From assembly GCF_010728925.1 (NCBI RefSeq), contig NZ_AP022608.1, positions 744,001-808,000 of the forward strand: a stretch of DNA of 64,000 nt, given 5' to 3'. The position numbers and the translations under genes are program-made. Below, piece after piece: positions 47,737 through 55,737 of this stretch (positions within the stretch are counted from its first letter, which is position 1; every line of letters begins with the position of its first letter). Under the pieces are notes generated by a model that was not told where the DNA came from, ran no database searches, and worked only from the letters and a program-made list of their open reading frames with translations. The DNA is from Mycolicibacterium gadium. Its GTDB lineage: Bacteria > Actinomycetota > Actinomycetes > Mycobacteriales > Mycobacteriaceae.

Positions 47737-48153
47737 TCAGCCGGTGCCCGGCTCGCCAGCGGGTGGCGATATCCGGTGCTTGCTCTCCAACTCGTACAAC
47801 GCGCGACGCAGCGCCGCCGCCTCGTCGGCGTTGACGCGCTCGACGAAATGCACGAGCGCAGCCTCGCGGTCATCCGAGTCCGCAGCTTGGTCCAGGGCAT
47901 CGACCATCAACCCCGCGACCAGTTCGTCGCGCCCGTGGGTCGGGGCGTAGCGATGGGCCCGGTCATCGCGGTGCTGGACGACGAGATTCTTCTTTGCCAG
48001 CCGCTGCAGGACGGTCATGATCGTTGTGTAGGCGAGGTCGCGCTGGGCGGCGAGTGCCTCGTGGACCTGGCGCACGGTTTGGGGCTCGCGCGTGGACCAC
48101 AGGTGGTCCATCACCGCGCGTTCGAGCTCCCCTAAACGCGTCAACTTGGCCAT
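47737..48153 (-). CDS. blaI: BlaI/MecI family transcriptional repressor
   Basis: A 138-residue winged-helix repressor. The DNA-binding domain is LGELERAVMDHLWSTREPQTVRQVHEALAAQRDLAYTTIMTVLQRLAKKNLV (in parts), followed by a helical dimerisation domain. It represses blaC and its own operon and is released under beta-lactam stress, probably through the adjacent M56 peptidase. ATG at 48153 gives the family N-terminus MAKLTRLGELE. Confidence 0.93.
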   Translation of the reverse strand: MAKLTRLGELERAVMDHLWSTREPQTVRQVHEALAAQRDLAYTTIMTVLQRLAKKNLVVQHRDDRAHRYAPTHGRDELVAGLMVDALDQAADSDDREAALVHFVERVNADEAAALRRALYELESKHRISPPAGEPGTG

Positions 48154-48172
48154 CTTCGTTCATCTCCTAGAG

Positions 48173-48207
48173 ACGGTAGGTCCAGCTTACTACGGGTTTA
48201 CTACCGT
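48173..48207. promoter_or_regulatory. Candidate BlaI operator region
   Basis: TTACTAC occurs twice, at 48188-48194 and 48198-48204, exactly 10 bases or one helical turn apart. The outer ACGGTAG (48173-48179) and CTACCGT (48201-48207) form a 7-base inverted repeat. TAC/GTA-rich half-sites resemble known BlaI operators. The site lies 20-54 bases upstream of blaI, the right place for autorepression. Confidence 0.55.
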
Positions 48208-48353
48208 GCGTCGTATCGCGCAGGACGACCCCGCTCGGCGCGTTGTCGCGCACGCCCGACGGAATGTTCCGGCTTGGTTCGTTCCAGGTCACCGCGCCTT
48301 CGCCTGGCCTTGTGAGTCGAGTCACAGGGTATGGCTCCAACGGTCGACCTGAT

Positions 48354-48372
48354 TATAGTAAGGCTAACCTAA
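48354..48372 (+). promoter_or_regulatory. IdeR (iron) box before the FhuF-like gene
   Basis: TATAGTAAGGCTAACCTAA matches the mycobacterial IdeR consensus TWAGGTWAGSCTWACCTWA at 17 of 19 positions by my count. It ends 19 bases before the ATG of the FhuF-like gene. It implies repression by Fe(II)-IdeR and expression under iron limitation. Confidence 0.75.
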
Positions 48373-48391
48373 CTCAACATCGGGAGGTCCT

Positions 48392-49180
48392 ATGACGGTT
48401 GTCGTCGACGACCCGCTCATCTCGAGCATGGCCATTGCGCAGGCGCTGCCATTGCATGAATCGAGCCGCCGATTGCGCGAGCTGTATCCCGAATGTCCGC
48501 GTGTCTACGGTGTCGCGGTCATCGGAGATCTGTCACGGCGACGCTGGTGGCCGTTGACGCAGGCGCTGATGACCGATCGGCTGCATTCGATGTTCAAGCT
48601 CGCGGCCCAGGAGACCGAAAGTCGTGCCGCGGTGGCCCAGCAGCTCGCCGCGACCCTGGCGCACGTGGTCGTCGGACGGGTGGTGCCGCTGCTCGTGCTC
48701 GAGGGTCGCGCATGGGACACGGGCTTGGAGAACCTGTGGGTGCACGTGGACTCCGAGGGCGCGATCGACTGGGTCGGTGTCGTCGACCCCACGCTGCGCG
48801 CACTGCCCGATGACCCCTTCTTCGGAGCTCGTCCGAATACCCGGTCGCACAGCGCCATCCGGGATGGAATCGTCGCCCTGCCCAACGAGGCCGCGCTGAC
48901 GACGTGGATTGCACACCGCAGTCATCGCACTCTTGCTCCGTTGTTCGGCAAGCTCGCCGAGGTCAGCGATTCGGCGATCTCGATCGCGGCCATGTGGCAC
49001 ATCGTCGGTGCCGCGGTGGTGGGCGCCGCGACGCAAGTGCCCCTGCTGGCGGGGTCCAGCGAGCTCACGAGCATGCGTCGTGGCCAGGCTGTGCTCGACG
49101 CGCTGGTCGGATTCGGGCTGCCCGTGCGGGGCGCCACGAGAATTCCGCCAGTAGCGGCAGGGAAGGTATTGCTAAATTAG
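48392..49180 (+). CDS. FhuF-like, iron-regulated protein of unknown activity
   Basis: A 262-residue soluble protein. Its C-terminal half (THRTLAPLFGKLAEVSDSAIS-like helix, AAMWHIVGAAVVGAATQVPLLAG, then LVGFGLPVRG) resembles the helical core of FhuF siderophore-iron reductases. The C-terminal cysteine cluster that binds their 2Fe-2S centre is absent; the only cysteine is near residue 36. Start ATG with GGGAGG seven bases before. A strong IdeR box precedes it, so a role in siderophore handling or iron release is likely but unproven. It sits between blaI and the MrsI RNA gene, where I recall no gene in M. tuberculosis. Confidence 0.65.
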   Translation: MTVVVDDPLISSMAIAQALPLHESSRRLRELYPECPRVYGVAVIGDLSRRRWWPLTQALMTDRLHSMFKLAAQETESRAAVAQQLAATLAHVVVGRVVPLLVLEGRAWDTGLENLWVHVDSEGAIDWVGVVDPTLRALPDDPFFGARPNTRSHSAIRDGIVALPNEAALTTWIAHRSHRTLAPLFGKLAEVSDSAISIAAMWHIVGAAVVGAATQVPLLAGSSELTSMRRGQAVLDALVGFGLPVRGATRIPPVAAGKVLLN

Positions 49181-49198
49181 GGCAGCCTTGCCTATGCT
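49169..49198 (+). promoter_or_regulatory. Promoter and IdeR box of the MrsI small RNA
   Basis: TTGCTA at 49169-49174 and TATGCT at 49193-49198, 18 bases apart, form a plausible SigA promoter. TTAGGGCAGCCTTGCCTAT at 49177-49195 fits the IdeR consensus at 15 of 19 positions and covers the spacer and part of the -10, so iron-bound IdeR would block transcription. The box overlaps the stop codon of the FhuF-like gene. Confidence 0.65.
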
Positions 49199-49204
49199 GT
49201 TGCA

Positions 49205-49307
49205 GAACGAACTTGAACCACCGGACCGCACCGGAGTCCTGAGGGCTGCAGAGACTCCCGGTCCACACGAAGGAAGGGCCCCGCACACTGTGCGGGGCCC
49301 TTCCGCA
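49205..49307 (+). ncRNA. mrsI: Iron-responsive small RNA MrsI
   Basis: A transcript of about 100 bases is predicted from the promoter at 49169-49198 to the hairpin at 49272-49304. The 5' part folds: GGACCG (49223-49228) pairs with CGGTCC (49259-49264), and GGAGTC (49233-49238) pairs with GACTCC (49253-49258), leaving an apical loop CTGAGGGCTGCAGA. In M. tuberculosis MrsI (ncRv11846) is an IdeR-controlled RNA encoded between Rv1846c and Rv1847, and it represses iron-storage mRNA such as bfrA. The same neighbours, the IdeR box and a terminator are all here. The exact 5' end is estimated. Confidence 0.75.
49272..49304 (+). terminator. Strong hairpin terminator
   Basis: GGAAGGGCCCCGCAC and GTGCGGGGCCCTTCC form a perfect 15-base-pair stem around a 3-base loop. 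A weak ATTT tract follows. It is the most stable hairpin noticed in the window and would end both the FhuF-like mRNA and the MrsI RNA. Confidence 0.88.
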
Positions 49308-49358
49308 TTTCAGGTCTCGACCACAGCGGTCCGAACGTCACCGTGTAGACAAATCTGG

Positions 49359-49763
49359 GTGAGCACAGAAATCCCGACCGGTCTCGGCGCCGGATTCGAC
49401 AAGGAGATCGGCCTCGAATTCCTCGAGCTGACCCCGGACGGCGGCACTGCCCGTATCGAGATCAACGACAAGCTGCTGCAGCCGTGGGGGATCGTGCATG
49501 GCGGCGTGTACTGCTCGGTGATCGAGAGCCTGGCCAGCGTGTCGGGGCAGATCTGGCTCAGCGAGAACGGCGGCGGTCACGTCGTCGGCGTCAACAACAA
49601 CACCGACTTCCTGCGCGCCATCTCCGCGGGCACGGTGACGGCGGTGTCGGTTCCGATCCATCGCGGCCGACGCCAGCAACTGTGGCTGATCACCATCACC
49701 GACGACACCGAGCGCGTCGTGGCGAGAGGCCAGGTGCGGCTGCAGAATCTGCCTCCCGAGTAA
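49359..49763 (+). CDS. Hotdog-fold thioesterase, PaaI-like (Rv1847)
   Basis: A 134-residue hotdog-fold protein with the PaaI/YdiI signature LLQPWGIVHGGVYCSVIESLASVSG and NNNTDFLRAISAGTV. These enzymes hydrolyse acyl-CoA thioesters, often aromatic ones; the substrate is unknown. I chose the GTG at 49359 because the frame further upstream runs through the MrsI gene and its terminator. Followed by the urease operon after 54 bases. Confidence 0.9.
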   Translation: MSTEIPTGLGAGFDKEIGLEFLELTPDGGTARIEINDKLLQPWGIVHGGVYCSVIESLASVSGQIWLSENGGGHVVGVNNNTDFLRAISAGTVTAVSVPIHRGRRQQLWLITITDDTERVVARGQVRLQNLPPE

Positions 49764-49817
49764 CCGCCGCTTTTCTCGCGCTGCTGAGGGGTGCGGGGCG
49801 TGGCAGTATCCCCGACT

Positions 49818-50120
49818 ATGCGATTAACGCCGCATGAACAGGACAGGTTGCTGCTGTCGTACGCCGCGGAACTGGCGCGCAGGCGCCAGGCGCGCGGGCT
49901 GAAACTCAACCACCCCGAGGCCGTTGCGGTGATCACCGATCACCTCCTCGAAGGGGCGCGCGACGGTCGCACGGTCGTGGAGTTGATGGCCAGCGGCCGC
50001 GAGGTTCTCAGCCGCGACGACGTGATGGTGGGCGTTCCGGAGATGCTCGAGGACGTCCAGGTGGAGGCGACGTTTCCCGATGGGACGAAACTCGTCACCG
50101 TCCACCACCCGATCCCATGA
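49818..50120 (+). CDS. ureA: Urease gamma subunit
   Basis: A 100-residue protein, the exact family length. It has [20 protein letters not shown] and the central [24 protein letters not shown] block. It is part of the (UreABC)3 nickel urease that hydrolyses urea to ammonia and CO2 in the cytoplasm. The ATG at 49818 is 7-10 bases after a weak purine stretch. It overlaps ureB by 4 bases. Confidence 0.97.
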   Translation: MRLTPHEQDRLLLSYAAELARRRQARGLKLNHPEAVAVITDHLLEGARDGRTVVELMASGREVLSRDDVMVGVPEMLEDVQVEATFPDGTKLVTVHHPIP

Positions 50121-50452
50121 CGGCCGAACATGCATCGTGGGTGCCCGGCGAGATCGTCTACGGCACCGGCGATATCGAGCTCAACCAAGGCGCGCAACGG
50201 GTCGAGATGGACATCCTCAACACCGGCGACCGTCCCGTCCAGGTCGGTAGCCACGTGCACCTACCGCAAAGCAACGCCGCCCTGCAATTCGATCGTGCAA
50301 CCGCCCATGGACATCGGCTCGACATCCCCGCCGGCACCGCGGTGCGGTTCGAACCCGGTGTTGCCCAGCGGGTCTCGTTGGTACCCCTGGGCGGATCACG
50401 CGAGGTGTATGGGTTGAGCCTGCGACCGCCCGGGCGATTGGATGATGCGTAA
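50117..50452 (+). CDS. ureB: Urease beta subunit
   Basis: A 111-residue beta subunit with [31 protein letters not shown] and the conserved [15 protein letters not shown] block. ATG start within the ureA stop (ATGA overlap). The stop TAA shares its last base with the ATG of the first mini-ORF (TAATG), so translation can pass through three mini-ORFs to ureC. Confidence 0.96.
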   Translation: MTAEHASWVPGEIVYGTGDIELNQGAQRVEMDILNTGDRPVQVGSHVHLPQSNAALQFDRATAHGHRLDIPAGTAVRFEPGVAQRVSLVPLGGSREVYGLSLRPPGRLDDA

Positions 50453-50487
50453 TGAGCGCCTGCGCGAAGAACAGAGGGCGCCGATGA
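50452..50487 (+). CDS. Mini-ORF 1 (11 codons) between ureB and ureC
   Basis: ATG at 50452 shares its A with the ureB TAA stop. It reads [11 protein letters not shown] and ends with a TGA at 50485-50487 that overlaps the next ATG. Too short for a function to be assigned; its likely role is to keep ribosomes moving towards ureC. Confidence 0.5.
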   Translation: MSACAKNRGRR

Positions 50488-50519
50488 GCGCCTGCGCGAA
50501 GAACAGAGGACGCCGATGA
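50484..50519 (+). CDS. Mini-ORF 2 (11 codons) between ureB and ureC
   Basis: Starts in an ATGA overlap with mini-ORF 1 and has the same peptide [21 protein letters not shown] before the following ATG is a plausible re-initiation site. It ends in another ATGA overlap. Confidence 0.5.
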   Translation: MSACAKNRGRR

Positions 50520-50551
50520 GCGCCTGCGCGAAGAACAGAGGGCAGCGATGA
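50516..50551 (+). CDS. Mini-ORF 3 (11 codons) between ureB and ureC
   Basis: Reads [11 protein letters not shown]. Its TGA at 50549-50551 overlaps the ureC ATG at 50548. The last spacer, AGAGGGCAGCG, is the ribosome-binding region of ureC. Confidence 0.5.
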   Translation: MSACAKNRGQR

Positions 50552-52281
50552 GCGCCATTTCCCGAGCCAGGTATGCAGCGCTCTTCGGGCCGACGACCGG
50601 CGACCGCATCCGATTGGCGGACACAGATCTGTTCATCGAGATCACCGAGGATCGCAGCGGCGGGCCGGGTCTGGCCGGCGACGAGGCGGTCTTCGGTGGC
50701 GGCAAGGTGTTGCGCGAGTCGATGGGGCAGGGCCGGGCAACCCGGGCCGACGGCGCACCCGACACCGTGATCACCGGCGTGGTGATCATCGACCACTGGG
50801 GAATCATCAAGGCCGACATCGGTATTCGCGACGGCAGGATCGTCGCGATCGGCAAGGCCGGCAACCCCGACATCATGTCCGGCGTGCACCCCGATCTCGT
50901 GGTCGGTCCGTCAACCGAAATCATCGCCGGCAATGGTCGAATCGTCACGGCCGGTGGCATCGACTGCCATGTCCATTTGATCTGTCCGCAGATCATGGCG
51001 GAAGCCCTGGGCGGTGGCATCACGACCATCATCGGCGGTGGTACCGGACCCGCGGAGGGCAGCAAGGCCACCACCGTGACCCCGGGGGCGTGGCATCTGG
51101 GCCGCATGCTGGAGGCGCTGGACGCCTGGCCGATGAACATCGCGCTACTCGGCAAGGGCAATACCGTCAGCGCCGAATCGATGTGGGAGCAATTACGTGG
51201 CGGCGCTTCGGGTTTCAAGCTGCACGAAGACTGGGGGTCCACCCCCGCGGCGATCGACGCCTGCCTTTCCGTCGCGGAGGCGTCCGGAGTGCAGGTTGCC
51301 CTGCACTCGGACACGCTCAATGAGGCGGGTTTCGTCGAGGACACGATCGGTGCGATCAACGGTCGGTCGATTCACGCCTACCACACCGAGGGCGCCGGCG
51401 GCGGCCACGCGCCCGACATCATCCGCGTCGCCGCGGAACCGTACGTACTGCCGAGTTCGACCAATCCCACACGTCCACACACCGTCAACACCCTCGATGA
51501 ACACCTCGACATGTTGATGGTGTGCCATCACCTGAACCCTTCGGTGCCAGAGGATCTCGCATTCGCCGAGAGCCGCATCCGACCCTCGACGATGGCGGCA
51601 GAGGATCTGCTGCACGACATCGGGGCGATCTCGATGATCGGCAGCGACTCCCAGGCGATGGGCCGCATCGGCGAAGTGGTGATCCGCACCTGGCAGACCG
51701 CTCACGTGATGAAGCGACGTCGGGGTGCATTGGCGGGGGACAAGTCCGGCGTCCATCAATCCGACAACAACCGCGCCCGCCGGTACGTCGCGAAGTACAC
51801 GATCTGTCCGGCCATCGCGCACGGCCTCGACCATGAGATCGGCTCGGTGGAAGTGGGTAAGCTCGCCGACCTCGTGCTGTGGGAGCCCGCGTTCTTCGGT
51901 GTGCGCCCGCACGCGGTGCTCAAGGGCGGGATGATCGCCTGGGCCGCAATGGGGGACGCGAACGCGTCGATCCCCACACCGCAGCCCGTACTGCCGCGAC
52001 CGATGTTTGGTGCGGCTCCGGCCGCGGCTTCGGCGACCTCGGTGCATTTCGTCTCGTCCCAGGCCATAGATGAAGGGCTTGCGAACCGACTCGCCGTCAA
52101 CCGCAGGCTCGTCGCGGTCAAGGATGTCCGCAATGTCGGCAAGGTCGACATGCCCTTCAACGACGCGCTGCCCGAAATCGAGGTCGACCCCGACACGTTC
52201 ACCGTCCGTATCGACGGCGACGTGTGGCAGGAGGACCCCGCCGTCGAGTTGCCCATGGCGCAACGCTATTTCCTGTTCTGA
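50548..52281 (+). CDS. ureC: Urease alpha subunit (catalytic)
   Basis: A 577-residue nickel amidohydrolase. Nickel ligands are in [13 protein letters not shown], the carbamylated lysine is in [15 protein letters not shown], and further histidines are in [10 protein letters not shown] and [16 protein letters not shown]. The flap histidine is in [22 protein letters not shown] (in parts). All key residues are present, so it should be active once assembled. The ATG at 50548 is the fourth copy of the repeat start, coupled to mini-ORF 3. Confidence 0.97.
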   Translation: MSAISRARYAALFGPTTGDRIRLADTDLFIEITEDRSGGPGLAGDEAVFGGGKVLRESMGQGRATRADGAPDTVITGVVIIDHWGIIKADIGIRDGRIVAIGKAGNPDIMSGVHPDLVVGPSTEIIAGNGRIVTAGGIDCHVHLICPQIMAEALGGGITTIIGGGTGPAEGSKATTVTPGAWHLGRMLEALDAWPMNIALLGKGNTVSAESMWEQLRGGASGFKLHEDWGSTPAAIDACLSVAEASGVQVALHSDTLNEAGFVEDTIGAINGRSIHAYHTEGAGGGHAPDIIRVAAEPYVLPSSTNPTRPHTVNTLDEHLDMLMVCHHLNPSVPEDLAFAESRIRPSTMAAEDLLHDIGAISMIGSDSQAMGRIGEVVIRTWQTAHVMKRRRGALAGDKSGVHQSDNNRARRYVAKYTICPAIAHGLDHEIGSVEVGKLADLVLWEPAFFGVRPHAVLKGGMIAWAAMGDANASIPTPQPVLPRPMFGAAPAAASATSVHFVSSQAIDEGLANRLAVNRRLVAVKDVRNVGKVDMPFNDALPEIEVDPDTFTVRIDGDVWQEDPAVELPMAQRYFLF

Positions 52282-52293
52282 CAGGTTGTTCCG

Positions 52294-52926
52294 ATGAACT
52301 TGGCGACACTGCTGACACTGTCGGACTCGCGGCTGCCGACCGGCGGCCACGTGCACTCCGGAGGTGTCGAGGAGGCCGTCACCCTGGGTCTGGTCCGCGA
52401 CCTCGTCACGCTGCGGGCCTTCCTGATCCGGCGAATCCGCACCACCGGGCTGGTGACCGCATCGGTGGCCGCGGCCGTGCACAGCGGAAGCCTGCCGGTC
52501 AACGGTGCGGACGCCGAGATCGACGCCCGCACACCGGCACCCGCCGCACGTCAGGCATCCCGGGCGCAAGGGCGCGGTCTGCTGCGGCTCGCCCGACGGG
52601 TCTGGCCGGCCGAACGCTGGGAATCACTGGGTGCCGCGCCGCACCTCGCCACCGTGGCCGGTGCCGTCGGTGCGGCCAGTGGGCTCGAGTTCCAACAGAC
52701 GGCGCTGACGGTCGTCTACACGACGATGACCGGATCGGCGACGGCCGCGCAACGGCTCCTGGCGCTGGACCCGGGTGACGTCGCGGCGCTGACTTTCGAG
52801 CTGGCCGCGTTGTGCGACCAGACCTCGGCTATGGCCTGTAAGGAGTTGGCCGACCTGTCCGATCCGCTGCTCGACCTGCTGGCCCAGAAGCACAGCCAAC
52901 GCGAGCGACCGCTGTTCGCATCCTGA
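52294..52926 (+). CDS. ureF: Urease accessory protein UreF
   Basis: A 210-residue helical protein with the UreF pattern (LTLSDSRLPTGGHVHSGGVEEAVTLGLV and the C-terminal DQTSAMACKELADLSDPLLDLLAQKH, in parts). UreF bridges UreG and UreD/H and gates GTP hydrolysis during nickel insertion. It starts 13 bases after ureC. Actinobacterial urease operons of this type lack ureE, as here. Confidence 0.93.
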   Translation: MNLATLLTLSDSRLPTGGHVHSGGVEEAVTLGLVRDLVTLRAFLIRRIRTTGLVTASVAAAVHSGSLPVNGADAEIDARTPAPAARQASRAQGRGLLRLARRVWPAERWESLGAAPHLATVAGAVGAASGLEFQQTALTVVYTTMTGSATAAQRLLALDPGDVAALTFELAALCDQTSAMACKELADLSDPLLDLLAQKHSQRERPLFAS

Positions 52927-52941
52927 AAGAGAGTTCGCCCA

Positions 52942-53625
52942 ATGCCGCCCCAGCCACCGCATTTCCTCGACGGCCAGCCACATGGTCACACCGACCGCCC
53001 CAAGCGCCGGCGGACACCGGGGGAGCCGTTGCGCATCGGCATCGGCGGACCCGTCGGCTCGGGCAAGACGGCGTTGGTCGCCGCGTTGTGCAGGCAACTG
53101 CGTGACGAGCTGTCGTTGGCCGTGCTCACGAACGACATCTACACCACAGAAGACGCCGACTTCCTGCGCCGCCACGCCGTTCTGCCTGACGTCCGCATCG
53201 CCGCGGTGCAGACCGGCGGTTGCCCCCACACCGCGATCCGCGACGACATCACCGCCAACCTCGACGCGATCGACGATCTCATCGCGGGCAACGAGCGGCT
53301 CGACCTGATCCTGGTGGAATCCGGTGGCGACAACCTGACGGCCACCTTCTCATCCGGGCTGGTGGACGTACAGATCTTCGTTATCGATGTCGCCGGTGGC
53401 GACAAGGTGCCCCGCAAGGGCGGCCCGGGCGTCACCTACTCGGATCTGTTGGTGGTCAACAAGACTGATCTCGCGCCGCTCGTCGGGGCCGATCTCGACG
53501 TGATGCGCCGCGACGCGGCCACCGTGCGCGGCGACCGTCCGGCGGTGTTGATCTCGCTGACCGAAGACCCCGCCGCGACGGCTGTGCTGACGTGGGTGCG
53601 CGAGCAGTTGAAGGTCCCGGTCTGA
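52942..53625 (+). CDS. ureG: Urease accessory GTPase UreG
   Basis: A 227-residue SIMIBI-class GTPase. The P-loop is [12 protein letters not shown]. Other motifs include [13 protein letters not shown], the metal-binding CPH of [25 protein letters not shown], and the guanine motif NKTD in [15 protein letters not shown]. It delivers nickel to the apo-urease in a GTP-dependent way. A His/Pro-rich N-terminus ([18 protein letters not shown]) might hold nickel in the absence of UreE. Its stop overlaps the ureD ATG (TGATG). Confidence 0.96.
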   Translation: MPPQPPHFLDGQPHGHTDRPKRRRTPGEPLRIGIGGPVGSGKTALVAALCRQLRDELSLAVLTNDIYTTEDADFLRRHAVLPDVRIAAVQTGGCPHTAIRDDITANLDAIDDLIAGNERLDLILVESGGDNLTATFSSGLVDVQIFVIDVAGGDKVPRKGGPGVTYSDLLVVNKTDLAPLVGADLDVMRRDAATVRGDRPAVLISLTEDPAATAVLTWVREQLKVPV

Positions 53626-54251
53626 TGCGATCCGACCTCCTCGTCGTCGCGCATCGAGGCCGCCGGCCGCGAATCGAATCCAGCGGCGGTATTGCGGCCC
53701 GGGAGACCGAACCCGACACCGTGCACCTGGTGTCGGCGGCGGCCACCCCGCTCGGTGGAGACTCGATATGTGTGCGCATCGTGGTGCAACCGGGCGCGCT
53801 GCTGCGCGTGCGTACCGCCGCGGCGACGATGACGCTGCCCGGTCCGGCCACCCATGAGTCACACGCGAATTGGCTTCTCGAGGTCGCCGGCGAGCTCGAC
53901 CTGGACCCGCAACCGACCGTGGTTGCGGGCGCTTCCCGGCATTTCACGTCGACACGGCTGGCAGTCGAAGGAACGGGCCGAGTCAAGCTGCGCGAGCGAA
54001 TCCAGATCGGGAGAACCGATGAACGGCAGGGCTTCTGGTCCGGATCGCTACACGCCGACGTCGACGGGACTGCACTACTGCGGCATCGGATCGAGCTGGG
54101 TCGCGGTTCGGTGGCCGAAGACGAGTTGGCCGCACCGATGGCTTGCATCAGCGAGTTGCACTACCCACAAACGGAAGTTGACACCGCCGGCATGACGCTC
54201 GCGCTGGCGCGTGGCGGCTGCCTGTCGACCTGGCAGGGCGAGCGGCTCTAG
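53625..54251 (+). CDS. ureD: Urease accessory protein UreD
   Basis: A 208-residue beta-rich protein of the UreD/UreH family (HLVSAAATPLGGDSICVRIVVQPGALLRVRTAAATM in parts). It is the scaffold that holds UreF and UreG against the urease apoprotein. ATG overlaps the ureG stop by one base. The short form is typical of actinobacteria. Its stop overlaps the convergent ndh gene by 4 bases. Confidence 0.9.
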   Translation: MRSDLLVVAHRGRRPRIESSGGIAARETEPDTVHLVSAAATPLGGDSICVRIVVQPGALLRVRTAAATMTLPGPATHESHANWLLEVAGELDLDPQPTVVAGASRHFTSTRLAVEGTGRVKLRERIQIGRTDERQGFWSGSLHADVDGTALLRHRIELGRGSVAEDELAAPMACISELHYPQTEVDTAGMTLALARGGCLSTWQGERL

Positions 54252-55624
54252 ACGGCGGCTCTCTCTTCCGGATCCTGCACCAAGGCGGCGATCTCCTCGA
54301 GCTCTTCGATTCTGGTGCGGGCGTACGCCTGCTGCTCGGTGATCGTGAGGTTGCCGCGCTTCTTCGACAGGAACGTCACCGTCCACATCAGCAGCGTGGT
54401 GATCTTGCGCCGGAATCCGACCAGGTACACCAGATGCAGCACCAGCCAAGCGAGCCAGGCGATGAAGCCGCCGAACTCGACCGGGCCGATCTTCGCGACC
54501 GCGGAGAAGCGCGATACCGTAGCCATCGAACCCTTGTCGAAGTACTGGAAGGGTTCGCGCTCAGCGGGATTGGCACCCTTGAGCTCGGCCTTGATCGCCT
54601 TGGCGGCGTACCTGCCGCCCTGGATGGCTCCCTGAGCCATACCGGGAACGCCTTCGACGGCGGCCATGTCGCCGACCACGAACACGTTCGGATGGCCGGG
54701 AACGGTCAGGTCGGGAAGCACCTTCAGCCGTCCCGCGCGATCGACCTCGGCGTCGGACTGATCAGCGATGTCGCGGCCGAGCGGGCTCGCCGAAACGCCC
54801 GCCGACCACACCTTGGTCGCGCAGTCGATGCGGCGGAACTTGCCGTCGGGATCCTTGACCGTGATGCCGTTGCGGTCGACGTCGGTGACCATTGCCCCGA
54901 GCTGGATCTCGACGCCCATCTTCTCCAGGCGCGCCTTGGCCTTGTTGCCGAGCTTCTCGCCCATCGGGGGCAGCACGGCCGGCGCGGCGTCGAGCAGGAT
55001 CACCCGGGCAGTCGTCGAATCGATGTGCCGGAACGCGCCCTTGAGCGTGTGGTCGGCGAGTTCAGCAATCTGCCCGGCCATTTCGACTCCGGTCGGACCG
55101 GCACCGACGACGGTGAACGTCAACAGCTTCTCGCGGCGGGCGGGGTCGCTGGATCGTTCGGCCTGCTCGAACGCGCCGAGGATGCGGGCACGCAACTCCA
55201 GTGCATCATCGATCGACTTCATGCCCGGTGCCCATTCCGCGAAATGGTCGTTGCCGAAGTAGGACTGGCCCGCGCCCGCAGCGACGATCAGAGAGTCGTA
55301 CGGCGTGACGTAGGTGTGCCCGAGCAGCTCCGACCTGACGGTCTGATTCGCCAGATCGATGTGCGTCACATTGCCCAGCAGCACCTGCGCGTTCTTCTGA
55401 TTGCGCAGGATCATCCGGGTCGGGGGAGCGATCTCGCCTGAGGAGATGATGCCGGTCGCCACCTGATACAGCAGCGGCTGGAAAAGGTGGTGAGTCGTCT
55501 TGGCGATCATCTTCACGTCGACGTCGGCACGCCTGAGCGCTTTGGCAGCGGTCAGCCCGCCGAACCCTGAACCGATGATGACGACCTTGTGCCTGTCGGT
55601 TGCAGTGGCTCCGGGATGGCTCAT
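54248..55624 (-). CDS. ndh: Type II NADH dehydrogenase
   Basis: A 458-residue non-proton-pumping NADH:menaquinone oxidoreductase. The first Rossmann motif VVIIGSGFGGLTAAKAL binds FAD and the second FTVVGAGPTGVEMAGQIAEL binds NADH. A C-terminal amphipathic/hydrophobic stretch (FGGFIAWLAWLVLHLVYLVGF) anchors it to the membrane. It feeds electrons to the respiratory chain and is an isoniazid-response and drug-target enzyme in mycobacteria. ATG start at 55624. Confidence 0.95.
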   Translation of the reverse strand: MSHPGATATDRHKVVIIGSGFGGLTAAKALRRADVDVKMIAKTTHHLFQPLLYQVATGIISSGEIAPPTRMILRNQKNAQVLLGNVTHIDLANQTVRSELLGHTYVTPYDSLIVAAGAGQSYFGNDHFAEWAPGMKSIDDALELRARILGAFEQAERSSDPARREKLLTFTVVGAGPTGVEMAGQIAELADHTLKGAFRHIDSTTARVILLDAAPAVLPPMGEKLGNKAKARLEKMGVEIQLGAMVTDVDRNGITVKDPDGKFRRIDCATKVWSAGVSASPLGRDIADQSDAEVDRAGRLKVLPDLTVPGHPNVFVVGDMAAVEGVPGMAQGAIQGGRYAAKAIKAELKGANPAEREPFQYFDKGSMATVSRFSAVAKIGPVEFGGFIAWLAWLVLHLVYLVGFRRKITTLLMWTVTFLSKKRGNLTITEQQAYARTRIEELEEIAALVQDPEERAAV

Positions 55625-55737
55625 TGTCGGGCTCCTCGACGGTGCTTCACGTGCTATTTCTACCCACTACGGTAGTCGCCCGAACCTCCGATACACGCAC
55701 GGTTTGGCTGTGTTGTTTCCCACGTCAGCGCGTGGAA

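Larger units (their letters stand above)
50452..50547 (+). repeat. Three tandem 32-bp repeats encoding chained mini-ORFs (MIRU-like)
   Basis: A 32-base unit beginning ATGAGCGCCTGCGCGAAG is repeated three times, at 50452, 50484 and 50516. A fourth partial copy (ATGAGCGCC at 50548) is the ureC start itself. Copies differ at two or three positions only. Each unit encodes [11 protein letters not shown] or [11 protein letters not shown] and a TGA that overlaps the next ATG as ATGA. Mycobacterial MIRU elements are known to sit in operons with small ORFs overlapping the flanking stop and start codons, but this unit is much shorter than a classical MIRU. Confidence 0.92.

Noticed and set aside
49188-49358. 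N-terminal extension of the thioesterase frame
   Set aside because: It spans the MrsI RNA and its terminator hairpin. The hotdog domain needs only the residues from 49359.
50452-50551. CRISPR-like repeats in the urease operon
   Set aside because: The 32-base units are directly adjacent without spacers, and each is part of an overlapping ORF chain.
50158-51359. Minus-strand frames across the urease repeat ([12 protein letters not shown] proteins)
   Set aside because: They are antisense to ureB and ureC, and their repetitive sequence simply mirrors the 32-base repeat.
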